Below, one piece after another: positions 61,380-61,427 of a stretch of 61,427 nt of DNA; the first letter of the stretch is position 1; each line of letters begins with the position of its first letter. Where the stretch lies: assembly GCA_016871615.1 (NCBI GenBank), contig VHCX01000014.1, positions 1 to 61,427 on the forward strand, given 5' to 3'. Under the pieces are notes generated by a model that was not told the origin of the DNA, ran no database searches, and saw nothing but the letters and a program-made list of their open reading frames with translations. Origin of the DNA: Verrucomicrobiota bacterium. Lineage in GTDB: Bacteria > Verrucomicrobiota > Verrucomicrobiia > Limisphaerales > UBA9464. The translations under genes and the position numbers were made by a program.

Positions 61380-61427
61380 GGGGCGTCCGATGGGGTCCGG
61401 AGGGATGGGTTGGCGAGGGACCCGGTG
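61376..61427 (-). CDS. Possible C-terminal end of rnpA (ribonuclease P protein), partial
   Basis: An open frame enters from the right edge and stops with TGA overlapping the yidD GTG (GTGA). Only about 16 residues are visible ([16 protein letters not shown]). The call rests on gene order alone. Confidence 0.3.
   Translation of the reverse strand, partial: TGSLANPSLRTPSDAP

Overview
The window is high-GC, gene-dense bacterial chromosome, most likely from the phylum Verrucomicrobiota (Pedosphaera/Limisphaera-like side). The argument rests on family content. There are two DUF1549/DUF1553 plus DUF1501 modules typical of Planctomycetes and Verrucomicrobia, a tandem pair of giant FG-GAP/UnbV proteins, a DUF1080 protein and an AAPAKK histone-tail protein. 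LpxK shows an outer membrane, and an McsA/McsB-type pair is also present. I made no database comparison, so the genus is not claimed.

Layout. 1-3.3 kb is a mobile scar: two tandem RAYT (Y1/HUH transposase) 5' copies, GGGGTCAG-type repeats, a 20-bp-arm palindrome and an IS256-family remnant, all around a 610-aa membrane protein gene. 3.3-10 kb holds a DUF1549/1553-DUF1501 pair and a large secreted-protein gene broken by a frameshift and apparent internal deletion. 10.3-14.7 kb holds cutA, ruvC, a MogA/MoaB-type gene, proS and a fumarylacetoacetate-hydrolase-family gene. 14.8-21.6 kb is a three-gene operon (cytochrome/WD40/DUF1549/1553, DUF1501, PPC protein). 21.7-29.3 kb is the FG-GAP pair, lying directly behind dnaA (29.3-30.7 kb). 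The dnaA upstream gap is a weak origin candidate and is followed by the histone-like gene and lpxK.

32.8-38.4 kb holds DUF1080, a small membrane protein, gnd, a Fe/Mn superoxide dismutase, a glycosyltransferase and tRNA-Pro(UGG). 38.7-52.1 kb is one long minus-strand ribosomal protein cluster (transcribed rplB to rplQ) with secY, map, rpmJ and rpoA. It starts at rplB: rpsJ, rplC, rplD and rplW are not upstream, and rpmD, adk and infA are absent from their usual places. 52.3-61.4 kb holds rnhC, mutY, a release factor 3 gene that lacks its GTPase domain, trpB, mcsB with an McsA-like gene, khpB, yidC, yidD and possibly the end of rnpA.

Most notable: (i) the free-standing RF3 domain II-III gene at 54657-55424, whose start overlaps the mutY stop; (ii) truncation of both RAYT and IS256 reading frames at the same GGGGTCAG signature, with perfect inverted copies flanking a host gene; (iii) the paired ~1,260-aa FG-GAP/UnbV proteins coupled by an ATGA overlap; (iv) histone-tail-like or basic extensions on S11 and S5 near a true AAPAKK repeat protein; (v) short perfect tandem repeats of 7-17 bp in many gaps.
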